Positions 36,445 through 47,042 of a stretch of 64,000 nucleotides of DNA are shown here, in pieces (position 1 is the stretch's first letter; each line of letters opens with the position of its first letter). The notes below the pieces were generated by a model, which was not told the origin of the DNA, did not search any database, and worked only from the letters and a program-made list of their open reading frames with translations. Made by a program: the position numbers and the translations under genes. This DNA is from Neocallimastix lanati (nom. inval.) (Eukaryota > Neocallimastigomycota > Neocallimastigomycetes > Neocallimastigales > Neocallimastigaceae), in NCBI GenBank assembly GCA_016946835.1, contig JACVTC010000001.1:1830001-1894000 (forward strand), read 5' to 3'.

Positions 36445-39400
36445 TTAATTTCCTATTAATTTACAAAGCATTATTTTTCTAAATTTCTTAAGTAAAGGTC
36501 CATTGAGATATTTTGTTAGGCCGTCCGCTAAATTATTTTCAGATTTTATATATTCTAATTTAATTTTCTTTTCGCTTACTAATTCTCTTACCTTATGATA
36601 TCTTAAGCTTATATGTCTTGATTTTATATTTATTGTTTCATTCTCACTATTGTATATTGCAGCCTTATTGTCTATTCTAATTTTAATTGTCCCTGTATTT
36701 ATATTTAATTCTTCTAAGAAATTTTTTAACCACATACATTTCAAAGCACATTCATTTAGACTATAGTATTCACTTTCAGCAGTTGATATCGATATACAAT
36801 GTTGAAGCTTTGAATACCATGAAATAGGTGTATTTCCCATATTGATTATGAATCCGGTAGTGGACCTTTTGGTTTTTTCATCACCACCTAAGTCTGCATC
36901 TACATAAATATTTAAATTTGTATTATCAGTAAATCTTAATCCATAATATTTTGTTCCCTTTAAATATCTAAATATTTTTAAAACATTTATCCAATCTTCA
37001 TATGTTGGATCCTTATTTTTTCTTGACGCCTTACTAGTAGCGAATAAAATATCCGGTCTCGTACCCATTGCTAAATAAAGTAAACTACCCACAGCTTGCA
37101 TATATTTTTTTGAGTTAAATTTTCTTTTTCTTAATTCTTCATTTTGAATAAAAGTTAAACTTGATATTTGGTTATTTTATTTAAGTATTGTAATTGATGT
37201 ATTATGTAACCGTATTTTGTTTTGATAAATTTTATTCCTATTATGAAATCCACAGGTCCAATGTCACTAAGGTCAAATATTTTTTTAATTTCTGTTTTAA
37301 TATAATTAATTTCATTTTTCTTTCCTGATATTATAATATCGTCAACATATATAGCTAAAATACATGATATATTATTTTTGTTATCCTTTCTATAATAGAC
37401 ACATGGTTCACTTTTAGATCTAACAAAATTTAAATTTAACAATGTATTATTTATTTTATTATTCCACATCCTTCCGGCTTGTTTTAATCCATAAATCGCT
37501 TTGTTTAATTTCCAAAAACCTCTATTCTCAAAACCGTCAGGAATTTCCATATATAATTCTTCATCAACTTCAGCATTAAGATATGCTGCTTTAATATCCA
37601 ATTGGTACATTTCGAAATTGAAAAAAGTTGAAAGATTAGTAATGATTCTCAGTGAATCTTGTTTTAACGTGGGCGAAAAAGTTTCTTCATAATCTACTCC
37701 ATAAACTTGAGAAAATCCACGAGCCACCAATCTTGCTTTATATTTTATTATATTTCCTCTATCATCTCTTTTGTAGCTAAAAACCCATCTACTAGAAATT
37801 AGATTCTTTTCATTAGGAATATTTGAAACAATTGTATATACGTTTTTATTCTTCATATTATTTAATTCTTCTTCTACTGCTTTCAGCCATTCTTTTTCAT
37901 CCGGTCTTCCGAATATATCTTTAAAACTTAGTGGCGGATCTAATTCTTGATTTTCTTCAAACTTGCTTAAATTCGGGTTGTTTGTTATTTTGAATTTTTT
38001 ATACAATTTTTCTGTTTCATCTATAAATTTTCTTTTAGGGACATAATTATTTTCATCTTTATTGAAATTTGAAATATCAATATTACTTTTAATGATGTTA
38101 TTTGTATCATTTGTTGAATAATTCAATTGTTTATCAATAATGTTATTAATTTCATGTGTATTATTTTGATTATTATCATTGATATTATTAATTTTATTAA
38201 ACTTATCATTTTTGTTATTATTTTCATTGTATTTATTTTCATTGTTATTATTTTCATTGTCATTTGTAAAGTAATCTACATTTTCGTTTTCAACACCATT
38301 ATTAACTTGTTTATAACTATTATCATTATTATTATTATTGTCACTTTTAGTTGCATTAGAATTAGTTGAATTCGTATTTTGATTTATATTGTTATTTGAA
38401 TTATCTTTATTATTATCATAAGCATTATCATTATCATTGTTATCATTATTAATGTTATTAAAATCTTTGATATCATTATTACCATCTTCGTTAACAAGTA
38501 TATCTTCTCCCTCGATTTCATAATAAGGAGTAAAATTTATAAATTCAGGAGGAGATTTTGGAGATGCACAATTGCCAGGAATGTTTTCAAAGAAGACAAC
38601 AGATCGAGAAAGAATAATTTTATTATTATTGACATCATAAATCCTATAAGCAGAAGGGTTAGAATCATAGCCAAGAAAGATACCAGGGAGAGCAGAATTT
38701 AAAAGCTTTTTACGAAATTGCTTGGGAACGTAAAAGAAAACTTTGCAACCAAAAACACGAAAATTCGAGAAGTCAACTTTTTTGTCATATAACAATTCAT
38801 AAGGAATAGAATTGTTAATACCATTATGAGGGATACGATTGTAAATATAATTAATAGTATCAATAGCATCCTCCCAAAAGACATGGTTAAGTTTAGCTTC
38901 TTCTAAAATAGCACGAGCATTTGGAATTAAGGTACCGTGGAGCCTTTCAATTCTGCCGTTTTGTTAAGGTGAATAAGGAATGGTAAATTCATGACAAATA
39001 CCATTATTGTTACAAAAATCTACAAAATAGTTATTGGTAAATTCAGTTCCATTATCCGTTCGTAGAAATTTGATGGTAGTTTTGAAAGTATTTTTAATTT
39101 TATTATACCATAAAATAAATTTGTTGAACACCTCACTTTTTGATTTAAGAAAAATTATCCAACCGAATCTAGAATAATCATCTAAAATAGATAAGAAACA
39201 CTTATTGCCATAAAGAGATTCATCATTTATAGATACAGTATCCATATGTATCCTTTCGAAAGGCTCACTGGCTCTATTGTCGTTATGTTTGAATGGAAAA
39301 TTTTTTAATTTGGTCTTAGCACATATTTCACATTGTTTCTTAGTATTTATTTTCGTTAGAATATTTCTGAGATGATTAATATTGAAATGGCCAAGACGTT

Positions 39401-40041
39401 TATGCCACAGGTAAAGACTTTCACTATCTGTGTCAGTAATGTAATTACATATCCCATTGTTACTTGGAAATGTAATTTTCTCCCTTGATGTCCAAATAGT
39501 ATACGTCTTAGTATTATTTGAACATACAGTACATACTTTATTATTGTTTTTATTATAAATGGAGACGTGATTCTTGTTATCATTATTGAAAAATATAATT
39601 TTAAAATGATTGTCAGTTAAACAATCAACTGACATTAAATTTCTTTTAAATTCTGGGACAAATAGAACATTTTTTAATGTGATTTTATTATCATTAATAT
39701 ATCCACAAAATTCACCGATATACTTCGAGTTAATAAAATCTCCATTTGCAAAGAAAATTTTCTTCTTGAAAGATTTTTTATTTTCCAAAAGATCTAAATT
39801 ACCAGTCATATGATAAGTAGTACCAGAATCCAAAGTCCATGGAAAGATTCTAACATTAGTTTTATTATTTTCGTTTATGCTTTTTTCTTTTATATTTAAA
39901 TTATTGATAAAATAGTCTTTATTATTGAAGGGAAGTATTGAGGAATTACTATTTGATTCAAAGTATGAATCATTATAGTCTTCAAAAAATTGGTTCATAT
40001 GTTCGTCTTTATATTCCTTTTTAACTTCTGTGTTTAATGTA
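36445..40041 (-). pseudogene. pol: Pol polyprotein of the copia element, two inactivating lesions
   Basis: Order: aspartic protease (WTLDSGTTYHMTG at about 39832-39795), integrase zinc region (HKRLGH...CEIC), integrase core (MDTVS, LDDYSRFGW, TDNGTEF, ERLHGTL), an Asn-rich linker of about 150 residues, reverse transcriptase (WVFSYKRD, KARLVARGF, YVDDIIIS) and RNase H (DADLGGDEKTKRSTTGF, STAESEYYSL, DNKAA). TAA at 38966-38964 interrupts the SP(Q)QNG integrase motif, looking like CAA to TAA. A single-base frameshift near 37155-37170 separates RT from RNase H (36445-37150). Both lie in otherwise intact frames. The upstream frame is open from 40041, in +1 phase relative to gag. Confidence 0.92.
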
Positions 40042-41040
40042 ATGCCTCCCCTTATTTACTTCTTTATTATTGAATTTCCTATAATTATTTTTGTTATTTT
40101 TATTTCTACATTCAGATGCATAATGGCCTTTCTTTCCACAATTCCAGCATTCTACCTCACTTTTATCTTGTTTTCTGTGATTATATTGATAATTCTTATT
40201 ATTATAATTTCTTTTATTATATTTGTGATTATTATTTTTGTGTACTTTATTAAAATTTGATTCAAAGTTATTTTCGTTATTTTTCGCACCATTAGGATAT
40301 GTATTAATATTTTTTGATAAATCTTCATTTACACCTTGTAAATTATCAGAACTGTTAGATTGATTATTATTGATACTGCTTTTTAATCTTCTTTCAGTAA
40401 ATTTTATAAGTCTTTGATTTGTTTTGATAAGTAATTCCGAGAACTCATCAAAATTTCCTTCGAAATTGATAGCATTTGATCTTAAAGCAAGATCATCAGG
40501 TATGCTATTATATAAATAATCTATCTTCTCTTGTTCCGATGGTGACGCTTTCAAGACATTCAGTTCCCTAAACTTTGTTTTCATATTCGAAATAAAAATG
40601 GATAGAGATGCATCCTTTCCTGGAGTATATTTTTCTTTTTCTAATGAGTTTTTAATTTCTTCTATCAAGTCATTGTCATCATTCACGTTCAAACTTGATA
40701 TTAACTTGTATATTTCATAGGCAGTCAATGTTATAAAATCGAATTTTTCTGCCAACTCCTTAGATATACTATTTATTAAATATTCTTTCACCAACGAATC
40801 TTCCTGAGTCATATCTTCTGTGACACTTTCTTCGTAGTAAGTGTCAGTGGTGCCATCTACTAAAGTTAATCTCTTTTTCTGTTCTTTACTTAGTTTATTT
40901 TCGGGAATTTTTTTAATTTTTTCTTTTAAAATGTACTCCTCTAATTTCTTTCCCTTTAACAAAAGGTAGAATTTTTGTTTCCATAACTTGAAATTAGAGT
41001 TATCCAAAATATCCTTTGTAGAGTACCTTTCGTTGTTCAT
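40021..41040 (-). CDS. gag: Gag protein of the copia element
   Basis: 339 codons from ATG 41040. It begins MNNERYSTKDILDNSNFKLWKQKF, the usual copia/Ty1 Gag opening (a W-K motif near the N-terminus), has a helical middle part, and ends in a basic Asn/Lys-rich region with a CCHC zinc knuckle CWNCGKKGHYASEC that would bind RNA. It has no stop or frameshift. The pol frame lies +1 relative to gag and overlaps its last codons, so pol would require a frameshift near the gag end (around 40025-40055). Confidence 0.9.
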   Translation of the reverse strand: MNNERYSTKDILDNSNFKLWKQKFYLLLKGKKLEEYILKEKIKKIPENKLSKEQKKRLTLVDGTTDTYYEESVTEDMTQEDSLVKEYLINSISKELAEKFDFITLTAYEIYKLISSLNVNDDNDLIEEIKNSLEKEKYTPGKDASLSIFISNMKTKFRELNVLKASPSEQEKIDYLYNSIPDDLALRSNAINFEGNFDEFSELLIKTNQRLIKFTERRLKSSINNNQSNSSDNLQGVNEDLSKNINTYPNGAKNNENNFESNFNKVHKNNNHKYNKRNYNNKNYQYNHRKQDKSEVECWNCGKKGHYASECRNKNNKNNYRKFNNKEVNKGRHYIKHRS

Positions 41041-41207
41041 TTTAGTTCGTTAATTTGACTTAACTTCAAACTAGTAATATTATAAAAAAACTACTTCACT
41101 TTAACTTTATTTTATTAAGTGATATTTTTATTTATTTATAATATTTTTTTTTATTTTAACATTTCACTAATTTAATAAATAATTTATATATTACTATCTA
41201 ATAATCA

Positions 41208-41229
41208 AGAGCGCTTGAGACTCTTAATC
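41208..41229 (+). promoter_or_regulatory. Putative half-tRNA primer-binding site
   Basis: Abutting the 5' LTR. The primer strand (plus) ends ...GAGACTCTTAATC exactly where the LTR begins. AGAGC...GACTCTTAATC resembles the D-stem to anticodon-loop part of eukaryotic tRNA-Lys(CUU), with a couple of extra bases between the two arms. Copia-group elements in insects prime with a tRNA fragment cut in the anticodon arm rather than the 3' CCA end; this fits that mode. No CCA-end-type (TGG-starting) binding site is present. Confidence 0.55.
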
Positions 41230-41512
41230 TGTTGTTTTAATAATCACTTTATTTATTAATATATATTAATTAATTTTTTACACTTTTCAACATTATTTAT
41301 TTTTTATTATTTTTTCATTCATTAAATTTATATTTATCTCCTAATCCTTTAAAACTTTATTCTATTCACTTATTTATTTTCTAATATTAAATTTTAATAT
41401 TAAATCACATTTATTATTAAATTATTTTTATCTTATAAAATATAATAAAATTAAGTTATTATTAAATTAATTATATTAAGATTTGTGGAATATTAAACTT
41501 TAATTTCTAACA
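41230..41512 (-). repeat. 5' LTR of the copia element
   Basis: 283 bp, TGTTAGAAATT... to ...AAAACAACA on the minus strand (TG...CA ends). Differs from the 3' LTR by a 4-bp indel in a T/A tract, one A/T change and one T-run length change. Confidence 0.92.
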
Positions 41513-41517
41513 AAATA
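41513..41517. repeat. Target-site duplication of the copia element (right)
   Basis: aaata directly after the LTR; partner of 36149-36153. Five bp is the usual duplication length for Ty1/copia integrases. Confidence 0.9.
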
Positions 41518-42533
41518 TATATATTTCAAATAATAAATATATCATTTAAAACAAAAGAATTAATAATAAATGATTTTTTAAATTTCTGTATTTAATTTTT
41601 ATTATTATTTATATATCTAAAAACAAATAATAATTATTTTCAATAAATGAAAAAGATGTTAACATTTATAGGATATGAAAATAAAAAATATTTTAAAAAA
41701 TATTTTAACATTTATAGGATATGAAAATAAAAAATATTTTAATTAAATATATATTAAAAAAGAGAATTTATATTTTATATTAAATGTATATTAATACATG
41801 TTCTTAATTGATTTTATATTATTCGTTACCATTTTTTATTAATATAAATATAAATAAAGTTTTAGATATAATTAATAAAAGAAAAAATTCTGTATCAGTA
41901 ATAAACAAATGAATAAATTTTTCTGTTAATGTCAACATTTAAGTACATGTGCATTATATTTTATATTATTTAAGGAATTTTTTAATAAATATTTTCTGAA
42001 AAAGTTAACTGAAATACAATGAAAGATATTTTCATGGTAAAATAAAAAAAAAAATTTAATATTTAAAATATTGAAAAAAAAAAAAAAAAAAAAATAAATA
42101 AATAAGTAAAAAAATATTATATTTTATTATTATTTTATTTTACGGTTATGAATTTATTTACATAAGGCATTTAATGTTATTTATTTATGAATGATAATTT
42201 CATGAAATATTATTGGCTAAAATAATGGATAAATTATATTATTTGTATTATTTGTGATATTTCCTGTAGTTTTACATATTAATGTAATGTATATAATAAA
42301 ATTGCTTATGGAATAGCATAGTAGTAATTATATTAAAATAAATAAGTATAATAAAGACTTCTCTTTTTTTATTATAAAAAAAAAACATATAAATTAACTA
42401 TTTTTTCCATTATAAGTTTAAAATTCAACCTCAAAAAACAATAGAAAAAAAAAAAAAAAAAAAAAAAAGAAAATTAAACAGTTTAAATAAAAAATATAAT
42501 TTTCTATACATAAAAAATATTTTTTATAATAAA

Positions 42534-44147
42534 ATGGATTCTTATTCATTAACATTAGTTTTCATAGTTGGGTTAATTTTTGCTTTTATGGATGCGTTTG
42601 GAATCGGAGCTAATGATGTGGCTAATTCATTCTCTACTTCTGTAGCATCAAAATCGCTAACATTGAAACAGGCTTGTTTTATCGCGGTATTTACTGAATT
42701 TCTTGGTGCTCTCTTATTAGGTTCTCATACAGCTAAAACAATTCGTGATGGTATTGTTGATTTAAGTAAATTTCAAGGGAAACAAGATGCACTCATGGTT
42801 GGAATGATGTGTGCATTAATTGGTTCATCTACTTGGGTTTTAACAGCTTCAAAACTTGGATTTCCGGTCAGTACAACTCATTCTATTATTGGAGCTACCA
42901 TTGGTATTGGAATTGTCATTCATGGCTTTGGTGTAGTTAATTGGGGATGGGCTAACAAAGGTGTTCTTCAAATTATTACTTCATGGTTTTTAAGTCCATT
43001 GGTCGCTGGTATCATTGGAGCCATCATCTATTGTTCTGTTAAGTATTTGGTATTGAAAAGAAAAACCCCATTTAAAAATGGACTTCGATTCATTCCTGTT
43101 TACTTCTTCATTACTGTTACTATCATTATTTTCTTTATTGTTTATAAAGGTACACCAGGTATAAATCTTACTTCACTCGGATTTCCAATTATTTTGGCTG
43201 TTACTTTAGGTATTGCCTTTATTGCTGTATTATTTGCTATTTTCTTTTACATTCCATGGGTAAAACGAATAATTATTAATCATGAAGATCTTAAATTCTA
43301 CCATATTCCTTTCATTCATTTTATTGGAGAACATAAACATTTATCAGAAATAGCATTAGAATCAGGAATTCCAGAAAGTAAAATTGATATTATGAATATA
43401 AAGAAAAATAGTGATATTCATGAAGATATTATAAATTATTCTGCTAAAGACATTAGTAATAAAATGGAGAAAGAACAACCAAAGAATGAAGCAAATAAAA
43501 GTCTTTCTAAAAAATTAGGAGGTATTTTTACTCATGGAATCAACCAAGAAATTGCTGAATATAAAAATGATGAATATAAGGAAATGCATGATGCAGCTGT
43601 TAAATATGATGATAATACTGAAGAATTATACTCCTTTCTTCAAATTCTCACAGCTTCTTTTGCATCTTTTGCTCATGGTTCTAATGATGTAGCTAATGCG
43701 GTTGGTCCACTTACCACCATTTACTATATTTGGTGTACTGGTTTAAATCCAGATTCTACTCTTTCTATTCCTATTTGGATATTGATTTTTTGTGCAGTTG
43801 CTATTGATTTAGGATTAATTACCTATGGTTATCATGTAATGAGATCTCTTGGAAATAAAATTACATTATTGACGCCAACCAGAGGATTTAGTTCAGAATT
43901 GAGTGCCTGTTTAACAGTTTTGACTTGTTCACGACTTTCACTTCCAGTTTCAACTACCCACTGTATCACAGGATCAACTACTGCGATTGGATTATGTAAT
44001 GGTAATTTAAAATCAGTAAATTGGAAATTGTTATTATTCTGCGGATTCTCATGGATATTAACACTTCCAATTGCAGGAATTATTGCAGGAATTACTTTTA
44101 AACTATTATATCCAATTTTCATGTATTATAGTTCTGTTCCAAATTCT

Positions 44148-44153
<6 letters not shown>
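42534..44153 (+). CDS. PiT/SLC20 (PHO-4 family) sodium- or proton-coupled phosphate transporter, copy 1
   Basis: Single-exon gene, 539 aa. It carries the two inverted PHO-4 signature repeats: GANDVANSF (Gly25-Phe33, followed by STSVASKSLTLKQA) and HGSNDVANAVGPL (from His381). Around ten hydrophobic segments are visible, in two groups separated by a hydrophilic central loop (about residues 260-360), the standard PiT topology. PiT proteins import inorganic phosphate, usually at the plasma membrane. ATG context is TAAAATGG. It lies downstream of the copia element, about 1 kb from the LTR, in the same orientation as its duplicate at 48290-49909. The encoded proteins differ at two positions, V12I and F419L. 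Confidence 0.93.
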
Positions 44154-44181
<28 letters not shown>

Positions 44182-44700
44182 TAATCATTTAATAATATTC
44201 CTAATATCAATATATACTTAATATACTTAATGATACTTTAGTAATGAATAGAAAAAAAATATAGTTATTGTAAATTTATATAAATATAATACTATTTATT
44301 AATTAAATTCCGTTTTAAATAGAAATTATCAAATTTAATTAATATTAATAATAAATAATAAATAATAAATAATAAATAACAAATAACAAATAATAAATAA
44401 TAAATAATAAATAATAAATAATAAATAATAAATAATAAATAAATAATAATAAATAATAAATAAATAATAATAAAATTATAAGAAATATTAACAATTGTTT
44501 CCATTAATTGTAAAACAATAAACTTTTAAACTATATAATAATATCAATATATACTTAATATACTTAATGATACTTTAGTAATGAATAGAAAAAAATATAG
44601 TTATTGTAAATATATATATATATAATAATATTTATTAATTAAATTTCGTTTTAAATAGAAATTATCAAATTTAATTAATATTATATGAATATATATTTCT
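44154..44700. repeat. Downstream region of copy 1 with a tandem second copy of about 150 bp
   Basis: After a TAATAAA array (44340-44470), the segment from about 44200-44350 (AATATCAATATATACTTAATATAC... to TTTTAAATAGAAATTATC) is repeated at about 44540-44690 with few changes. The copy-2 duplicate has only one version. So the unit end was duplicated locally. Confidence 0.8.
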
Positions 44701-44987
44701 TTTTTATTTTATATTAAACAATCTATTAATAAAAATTTTTGTTATGATTACAATTATAATATATCAATAAAATAATAAATAAATAAATTAATAAATAAAA
44801 ATATGAATAAATATATAAATATTTTTCAACTATCAAGATTATCGTTTTCTTGTTCAAAAACTGAAATGAAAATATAAAGATGATTATCTTCAGGATGGCC
44901 AAAATTACATAAAGTAATAATATAATTTTAAATAGATACAAATTCAACGACTTTAGCATTTTGATATGTCAAAATTGTCCTATTCCA
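44701..44987. other. Spacer without recognisable gene
   Basis: AT-rich sequence after the duplicated unit, with AAT repeats. Part (44935-44985) may be an extension of the fragment that follows on the minus strand. No gene called. Confidence 0.4.
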
Positions 44988-45132
44988 TTATTTCTTAACA
45001 TTATTTAAAAATTTATCGGCACTACAACCCAAGATTTGAGCACATTCAGCCGCAGTTTTCATCTTAATAACATAAAAATGTTCATTATTTTCTGTTCCAT
45101 TGGCAACATGCTTACATTTAATTAATTGAAAC
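44988..45132 (-). pseudogene. Exon-like coding fragment (unknown protein)
   Basis: On the minus strand, 48 codons are open after a splice-acceptor-like CTAG: FQLIKCKHVANGTENNEHF, then YVIKMKTAAECAQILGCSAD, then KFLNNVKK and TAA at 44990-44988. Composition is gene-like and less AT-rich than its surroundings. No upstream exon joining it was found, so I regard it as the terminal exon of a lost gene. Family not recognised. Confidence 0.5.
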
Positions 45133-45304
45133 TAGTAGTCCAATAAAAAGCTTTCAGAATTTCAAAAATAATGCTATCGCTAATTGGAACTCAAATTAAT
45201 CAAGTTATTTCTATTGAACACTTTTTTGGAATTCTCTTATACTTCATTTCCTCATGTTTAAATTTATATTTTCGAAATTCCCATTATTTTATCATTATTA
45301 TTTA

Positions 45305-45700
45305 TCTATATATAAAATAATAAATAATAAATAATAAATAATAAATAATAAAAAAGAGTATTTATTAATAAATAATAAATAATAAATAATAAATAATAAA
45401 TAATAAATAATAAAAAAGAGTATTTATTAATAAATAATAAATAATAAAAAAGAGTATTTATTAATAAATAATAAATAATAAAAAAGAGTATTTATTAATA
45501 AATAATAAATAATAAAAAAGAGTATTTATTAATAAATAATAAATAATAAAAAAGAGTATTTATTAATAAATAATAAATAATAAAAAAGAGTATTTATTAA
45601 TAAATAATAAATAATAAATATTAAATAATAAAAAAGAGTATTTATTAATAAATAATAAATAATAAATAATAAATTATTAATAATAAATAAATAATAATAA
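45305..45700. repeat. Minisatellite with AAAAAGAGTATTTATTAATAAAT units
   Basis: About nine occurrences of a unit containing AAAAAAGAGTATTTATTAATA separated by variable numbers of AATAATA, the commonest period about 35-40 bp. The GAGTATTTATTAATAAATA core recurs in inverted orientation at about 63000-63090. Confidence 0.85.
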
Positions 45701-45760
45701 AATTATAAGAAATATTAACAATTGTTTCCATTAATTGTAAAAAAATAAACTTTATTATTT
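45700..45760. repeat. Isolated copy of the duplication's downstream end
   Basis: AATTATAAGAAATATTAACA and the following TTGTTTCCATTAATTGTA also occur at about 44473-44515 and 50266-50308, the 3' edge of the duplicated units. It indicates that a further copy of the unit edge lies in the spacer. Confidence 0.75.
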
Positions 45761-45826
45761 ATAGAAAATCTAAATCTATTTTTTTATTATTAATAAAATT
45801 ATAAAATTCGATGAAAGATTTTTAGT

Positions 45827-45925
45827 GACTCAATGAATGCTATTTCTGATTATTTAGATCAGTTAGAAATAGAAATAAAAACGGAATTAAATGATAATAA
45901 TGATCAAAATGAAAATAAATATTAA
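45827..45925 (+). pseudogene. Exon-like coding fragment (unknown protein)
   Basis: After TTTTTAG (acceptor-like), 32 codons read DSMNAISDYLDQLEIEIKT then ELNDNNDQNENKY and stop at TAA. Acidic, coiled-coil-like, and typical of a dictyostelid gene end with an Asn-rich tail. No upstream exon was found. A long T-run follows. Probably the surviving last exon of a disrupted gene. Confidence 0.5.
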
Positions 45926-45976
<51 letters not shown>

Positions 45977-46117
45977 TATATATATTGATTTTCATTTTTT
46001 GTAATATTTCTAAAATATTAATATTTAAATTACTTATTAAATTAAAGGTATATAAATGATATGAATTTCAAGATTATTCTGTTAATAATATTGATATGAT
46101 TTATGATTATAAAAGTT

Positions 46118-46150
46118 AAAATAAATAAATAAATAAATAAAAATGTTTAA

Positions 46151-46209
<59 letters not shown>

Positions 46210-46445
46210 ATGTATATAAATTTTATATACATATATATAATAAAATAAAATAAAATAAAATAAAGTAAAATAATAAAGTAAAATAAAATAAAATAAAATA
46301 AATAGTAGAATATGAATATAAAGCACAGATTGAATAAAATAAAATAAATAGTAGAATATGAATATAAAGTACAGATTGAATGAAACAAAATAAATAGTAG
46401 AATATGAATATAAAGCACAGATTGAATAAAATAAAATAAATGAGA
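46118..46445. repeat. AAAT array and three tandem 46-bp repeats
   Basis: An AAAT array (46118-46212) and AAAATA repeats are followed by three copies, starting at about 46301, 46347 and 46393, of a unit with AATAGTAGAATATGAATATA and AAGCACAGATTGAA. A related GAATATAAAGTACAGATTGA sequence is at 21041-21060. Confidence 0.8.
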
Positions 46446-46850
46446 TTTATTAAAATATGAGCATCAATATAAATAAGAAAAATAATGAAGTATAAAATAA
46501 AAAAAAAAAAAAAAAAAAAAAGATAAAAATATTTATTTTTATTTTTAATCAATGAAATATTAATCAAAAAAAAAAAAAAATAATTAATACTAAAAATAAA
46601 ATATAATTGAATATAAAATGAATATAAAATGAATAGAATTATAATATAATATTATAATATATCTATTAATAATTGAATATATAAATTACGCATATTAATT
46701 ATTTAAGATACATATTTAAAAAATAATTTAAATAATTATTTTTATAATTAATTATTACAAAATTATTTTTTAAAAAATAATTAATTTTTTCTTACAAGAT
46801 CATCAACAACTATTAAATAATAAACACTAACACCAAAGCATTTTATTGAT

Positions 46851-47042
46851 ATGGCTAAATCAAAAAATATACTAGCTTGTGGAAATGTTATCATTGATAA
46901 TGAAAAGAATGATGAATTTCTTCCTGTATAAGTCGCACATCTTGTTAGTAACCATAAACCAAATAGTACACCACAACCAAAAACAAGAATATTTAAAATA
47001 CCAAAATATAAAACTACCGCTGCAAATGCAGCAGCAGGCTAA
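46851..47042 (+). pseudogene. Small ORF remnant with one nonsense codon
   Basis: ATG 46851 starts a 63-codon frame: MAKSKNILACGNVIIDNEKN, DEFLPV, TAA at 46929-46931, then VAHLVSNHKPNSTPQPKT, RIFKIPKYKTTAANAAAG and TAA at 47040-47042. The non-AT-rich coding character on both sides of the internal stop suggests an eroded gene fragment. It sits directly against the left edge of duplication copy 2. Family not recognised. Confidence 0.5.

Larger units (their letters stand above)
36154..41512 (-). mobile_element. Ty1/copia-type LTR retrotransposon
   Basis: A 5359-bp element on the minus strand: 5' LTR 41512-41230, primer-binding site, gag, pol (protease, integrase, reverse transcriptase, RNase H in that order), purine-rich tract and 3' LTR 36431-36154. 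Integrase before reverse transcriptase is the diagnostic Ty1/copia order (Ty3/gypsy has the reverse). The LTRs differ by one visible substitution and two small indels, so insertion is recent, yet pol carries one nonsense codon and one frameshift. Confidence 0.95.
35929..44535. repeat. Segmental duplication, copy 1 (interrupted by the copia element)
   Basis: 35929-36153 plus 41518-44535 correspond in order to 47050-50324. The left edge in both copies is a (TA)n run before TTTTTTTTTTTATAAATTATATC. The unit comprises an upstream region of about 1.2 kb, a PiT transporter gene and a downstream region ending in a TAATAAA array and AACAATTGTTTCCATTAATTG-like sequence. Small indels and point changes distinguish the copies. 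The retrotransposon at 36154-41512 is absent from copy 2. Confidence 0.9.

Noticed and set aside
37501-40260. Plus-strand open frames inside the copia element
   Set aside because: Antisense shadows of gag and pol, mostly low-complexity Ile/Phe-rich because they oppose Asn/Lys-rich sequence.
41201-41229. A tRNA gene next to the copia LTR
   Set aside because: Only the D-stem/anticodon part of a tRNA-like sequence is present, with no acceptor or T arm; it fits a primer-binding site.
43832-44122. 96-codon minus-strand frames opposite both transporter genes (also 49588-49878)
   Set aside because: Shadows of the PiT coding strand; duplicated only because the genes are.
46116-46567. Overlapping 100-114 codon minus-strand frames
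   Set aside because: They read through AAAT and the 46-bp tandem repeats; repeated YLFIYLF and FILF units only.
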